NCBI GenBank assembly: GCA_002844335.1
Contig: CP019157.1
Span: forward strand, 1-64,000
Direction of reading: 5' to 3'
DNA from: Haloarcula taiwanensis
GTDB taxonomy: Archaea; Halobacteriota; Halobacteria; Halobacteriales; Haloarculaceae
Length of the DNA: 64,000 nucleotides
A program made the translations under genes and the position numbers. The notes beneath the pieces were generated by a model. It made no database searches. It was not told where the DNA came from and saw nothing but the letters and a program-made list of their open reading frames with translations. Positions 60,966 to 64,000 of the stretch are shown here, one piece after another; the first letter of the stretch is position 1; every line of letters starts with the position of its first letter.

Positions 60966-62900
60966 ATGGCCTCTACAAAGTATAAACTGCTACTTCTGGC
61001 TGTAGTCGGGATTATCGTTACCAGCGGAACGGCAACCGCTGCGGTCGTTGGAAGCCCCGATATCGTGGCAACGCTTGAAGATGATACTGTTGCCCCGGGC
61101 GAACAAAAGACCATAGAAATTTCACTGGTCAACAGCGGGGAGCTTGACAGCGGCTCCACTCGAAACCCAGCTTTGAACAACGAGGTAACAACGGCAAAGG
61201 GGCTTACTGTATCACTCGGATCTGGTGACGCACCTATCTCGGTCAAGAACTCGAAACGAAGCCTCGGCACGCTACAGGCCGGACCGAAAGTGACAGTGCC
61301 GTTTACTATCAGCGTGGATGAAGACGCCAGTTCTGGAACGTATGAGGCACAACTGAAACTCAATTACAAGCATACAAGCTACATTTCTGAGGGAACAGGG
61401 GCACGAGACGAAGACAGAGAGACCCGAACGGTCGACATCGAAATTGATGTCACCGATGATGCCACGTTTAATGTGACCGACATTGATTCGAATGCACGCG
61501 TCGCCTCCACAGGCACAGTGGCGGTTAGGGTCGAAAACACTGGAGATAGCGCCGCACGGAACGCCGCGGTAACGCTGGAATCACAGAATCAGGACCTCAC
61601 AGTGAGCGGCGGCGCTGCCACTTCGCGATTCGTTGATACGTGGGAACCGGGAGAAGTCCGGACGTTCAACTATCGCGTGAGTTCTGCTGAAGCTGCGGAG
61701 CCGGAGCCGTACGGATTTGAGCTCTCGGTCGCATTCGATAACGAAGAGGGCCTCCGCACACAATCTGTAGCACAGTCCGTCGCAGTCGCACCTGACCCAG
61801 AACAGCGGTTCTCGGTTGTCAATTCAAGTAGTTCTGTCGCGGTCAGTAACACAGGCACGTATGAGGTGCAACTCCGCAACACGGGCCCGTTGACTGTTAA
61901 CGACGCATCTGTCACGTTTGTCTCACAGAACGCCGATATAACGTTTGGAAAGAGTTCGTCCACAACCGCCTACGTGGGGGCATGGGAACCGGGAGAAGTC
62001 CGGACTGTCCGCGTCGACACAACGGCGAGCACCGATGCCGAGGACCGAAGCTACGCGCTATCGGCCAACGTGCAGTATGACGACCAGGAAGGCGATACCA
62101 GCACATACGATGATGTGCAGTTAAGCCTCAGTCCTGCGCCGGAGCAGAACTTCGGCGTGTCCAACATCGAAACGTCGCTGCAGGCCGGTGAAGACGGATC
62201 ACTGAGTGCAACCATCACAAACACTGGTACGCGTGACGTTGAGAACGTCGTCATCGCATGGGAAAGTCAGCAGTCAACACTGTCGCCAAAAGAGTCACAG
62301 TACGCTGTTGGAGATCTCGATGCGGGCGAAGCAGCCAACTTCAGTTTTGGCGTTGATGTATCCAACAGCGCAGAGGCAGGTGCTCGGCAGTTTGACTTCG
62401 GCGTGAGCTACCGCGATGATAACGGCGACAGGGTTGAAGCAGACACGCTTGAGGTCCGCTCAGAGGTGGCTGGTAGCCAGGACGAATTTGACATCGAAAT
62501 ACAGAATTCGACGCTCGGTGTGGGCCAAGACCGGTCAATCACGTTTACGATAACCAACACAAAGGACAAGACGCTGACAAGCATCGAGGGGAAGGCGTTC
62601 GTCAATGATCCCCTCAGCAGCAGTGACGATGAAACGTTCATCGCTGAACTGGCACCCGGAGAGTCAGAAACGGTCTCCGTCCAGCTTTCGGCGGGCAGCG
62701 ATGCGCTGGAGAAGACGTATCCGCTCAACTTGGACTTCCAGTATGAGACGCCTGATGGAGAAAAACGGGTTTCTGACACCTACAGTCTCCCGATAGACGT
62801 CACGAACCAGTCCGGAAGCGGGGGGACGCCACTGTGGCTGATTGGTGGCATTGGACTCCTTGCAGTCGTTGGCGGCGTCGTCTGGTACAGGCGACAGTGA
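60966..62900 (+). CDS. COG1361-type CARDB surface protein
   Basis: 644 residues from MASTKYKLLLLAVVG, chosen over a GTG 108 nt upstream because it gives a clean signal peptide (about 8-26). Four or five CARDB/APHP-like beta repeats follow (VENTGDSAARNAAVTL, RNTGPLTVNDASVTF, TNTGTRDVENVVIAW, TNTKDKTLTSIEG). The C-terminal helix (about 621-640) is followed by basic YRRQ. Genes of this kind often precede RND permeases in haloarchaea and may be the exported partner. Confidence 0.85.
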   Translation: MASTKYKLLLLAVVGIIVTSGTATAAVVGSPDIVATLEDDTVAPGEQKTIEISLVNSGELDSGSTRNPALNNEVTTAKGLTVSLGSGDAPISVKNSKRSLGTLQAGPKVTVPFTISVDEDASSGTYEAQLKLNYKHTSYISEGTGARDEDRETRTVDIEIDVTDDATFNVTDIDSNARVASTGTVAVRVENTGDSAARNAAVTLESQNQDLTVSGGAATSRFVDTWEPGEVRTFNYRVSSAEAAEPEPYGFELSVAFDNEEGLRTQSVAQSVAVAPDPEQRFSVVNSSSSVAVSNTGTYEVQLRNTGPLTVNDASVTFVSQNADITFGKSSSTTAYVGAWEPGEVRTVRVDTTASTDAEDRSYALSANVQYDDQEGDTSTYDDVQLSLSPAPEQNFGVSNIETSLQAGEDGSLSATITNTGTRDVENVVIAWESQQSTLSPKESQYAVGDLDAGEAANFSFGVDVSNSAEAGARQFDFGVSYRDDNGDRVEADTLEVRSEVAGSQDEFDIEIQNSTLGVGQDRSITFTITNTKDKTLTSIEGKAFVNDPLSSSDDETFIAELAPGESETVSVQLSAGSDALEKTYPLNLDFQYETPDGEKRVSDTYSLPIDVTNQSGSGGTPLWLIGGIGLLAVVGGVVWYRRQ

Positions 62901-62927
62901 CCGTCCGAGGCTAACATCTATGTCACA

Positions 62928-64000
62928 ATGCTAGATTATCAGAAATACATCGACATACTGGACGATTGGATTGTCAACCGTGACAAGACAGTCGTCGCTG
63001 TGTTCATTATCGCAACCCTCATTCTGTCGGCGGGGTTCGGTATGACCGCAACCGACTCGGGGACATCACAATTCACTGAAGGCGTTCCCGCGCAAGAAGC
63101 GTTCGACGAGGTCAACGATAACTTCGAGCGCGAACCGTTCGGTGAGGGGACTGGCTCTACAACGCTTATTCAAAAGGACCAGAACGTCCTGTCGAAGCCA
63201 GCTATCCTCAACATGCTGAAAGCACAGAACCGGCTTACAGAGCGTGAATCACAGGACGTTGTCGGGACGACAAGCGTCGCACAGGCAGTCGCACAGACGC
63301 TGGACCCGAACGCAGACACACTCCCAGAGCAGATCGATGCCGTAGAAGCAGCCTCGCAGACAGAGATTAAGTCTGCCACCCGAACCACACTTGAGCGCCA
63401 GCCGGCAGTCGCAGGGCTACTCAGCAACGATCTAAACCGAGAGGAGCCGTCGGCATCTGCAACACTGACGACTGTCACACACGAGGTTTCAGGTGTCTCA
63501 AGCAGTGCTGGGACAGAGGGGTCATCACCACTGACGCCCATTCAACAGGAAGCGGAGTTCATTGTCAGCTCGGTTGACGGTGATATCTCTGTCTTTGGAA
63601 GTGGCCTCATCTCTGCGGAGTTGAGCAGTGTCATCTCCGACTCATTGGGGCTCGTCGTCCCGGCCGCCGTGGTTCTGATTCTGTTCTTCCTCATTATCGC
63701 GTACCGGGACCCGTTTGACCTGCTTATTGGCCTTGTCTCCCTTGCGATGGCGATTGTGTGGACATTCGGGTTCATGGGATGGGCCGGTATCCCATTCACG
63801 CAGATGTTGATCACAGTCCCGCCGTTGCTTCTTGCCATCGGAATCGACTTCGGCATTCACGCTGTGAACCGATACCGTGAAGAACGGATCGAGGACATCG
63901 AACCAACACCCGCGATGCGGACCGCAACTGACCAGTTGCTCCCAGCGTTCTTTATTGTGACAGGAACGACAGTGCTGGGATTCGCCGCAAACGGGACCAG
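62928..64000 (+). CDS. RND/MMPL-family exporter, 3' end beyond window
   Basis: At least 357 residues from MLDYQKYIDILDDWIVN. First membrane helix at about 23-40, a large extracellular loop (about 45-235), then helices with LVVPAAVVLILFFLIIAYRD, LIGLVSLAMAIVWTFGF, PPLLLAIGIDFGIHAVNRYR (the typical RND GxDxxxH-like motif) and FFIVTGTTVLGFAANGT. A proton-driven exporter of lipid or drug type. 27 nt after the CARDB gene, so one operon. Confidence 0.9.
   Translation, partial: MLDYQKYIDILDDWIVNRDKTVVAVFIIATLILSAGFGMTATDSGTSQFTEGVPAQEAFDEVNDNFEREPFGEGTGSTTLIQKDQNVLSKPAILNMLKAQNRLTERESQDVVGTTSVAQAVAQTLDPNADTLPEQIDAVEAASQTEIKSATRTTLERQPAVAGLLSNDLNREEPSASATLTTVTHEVSGVSSSAGTEGSSPLTPIQQEAEFIVSSVDGDISVFGSGLISAELSSVISDSLGLVVPAAVVLILFFLIIAYRDPFDLLIGLVSLAMAIVWTFGFMGWAGIPFTQMLITVPPLLLAIGIDFGIHAVNRYREERIEDIEPTPAMRTATDQLLPAFFIVTGTTVLGFAANGT

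Noticed and set aside
1-64000. CRISPR array, rRNA operon or functional tRNA gene
   Set aside because: No regularly spaced repeats, no rRNA-like sequence and no complete cloverleaf were found.

Overview
The window reads as haloarchaeal (class Halobacteria) DNA. Most proteins are acidic (Asp/Glu rich), coding GC is high, several exported proteins carry twin-arginine plus lipobox signals, and promoters look archaeal (A/T-rich TATA-like boxes, often leaderless starts). The families also fit: MCM, a Gins51-like protein, DUF5684, Yip1, CARDB/COG1361, RND/MMPL and small two-zinc-knuckle proteins. I cannot name the genus. About the first 57 kb looks like accessory or mobile DNA. Ordinary chromosome seems to begin only near 59.8 kb.

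Region 1 (41-16,926): a minus-strand, translationally coupled operon of about 23 genes runs from 15,952 down to 41. Genes overlap by 4-8 nt and many carry GGAGGT-type ribosome sites. It encodes about a dozen small membrane proteins, a 602-residue multi-pass protein, a 1,319-residue surface protein with calcium-loop-like repeats, a P-loop ATPase, a divergent MCM helicase and a GINS-like protein. Across a repeat-bearing divergent promoter lie two or three small plus-strand genes, including an AbrB-type regulator. This looks like the core of a self-replicating element (virus, vesicle-forming plasmid or DNA-transfer element) that I do not recognise as a described type.

Region 2 (17-25.7 kb): an AT-rich insert (two genes of unknown function plus an inactivated IS4-type transposase), then more element-like genes. 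These are a coiled-coil/winged-helix protein preceded by a tRNA-like fold, small proteins, a 1-kb noncoding block rich in inverted repeats that may be a replication origin, two related winged-helix proteins behind iteron-like repeats, and a convergent pair of paralogous winged-helix proteins.

Region 3 (25.7-44.4 kb): a defence and toxin-antitoxin mosaic. It holds a structured RNA leader in front of a duplicated small gene pair, DUF6414, a DUF1828/DUF6978 pair, a Schlafen-domain protein, a large restriction-methylation protein with a separate PD-(D/E)XK nuclease, and MazEF-, RelE/RHH- and VapBC-type modules. Between them lies gene debris (radical SAM fragments, truncated CydB, cassette fragments) and recurrent hairpins with CTAACCAAC arms. 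Two 193-bp direct repeats bracket the MazEF module.

Region 4 (44.8-57.7 kb): mainly predicted cell-surface lipoproteins (substrate-binding, beta-propeller, LamG-like), a Yip1/PH membrane pair and tiny zinc proteins, ending with a tyrosine recombinase. Region 5 (58-64 kb): an intact IS4-type transposase, then a TetR regulator divergent from a CARDB surface protein and an RND exporter that runs off the right edge.
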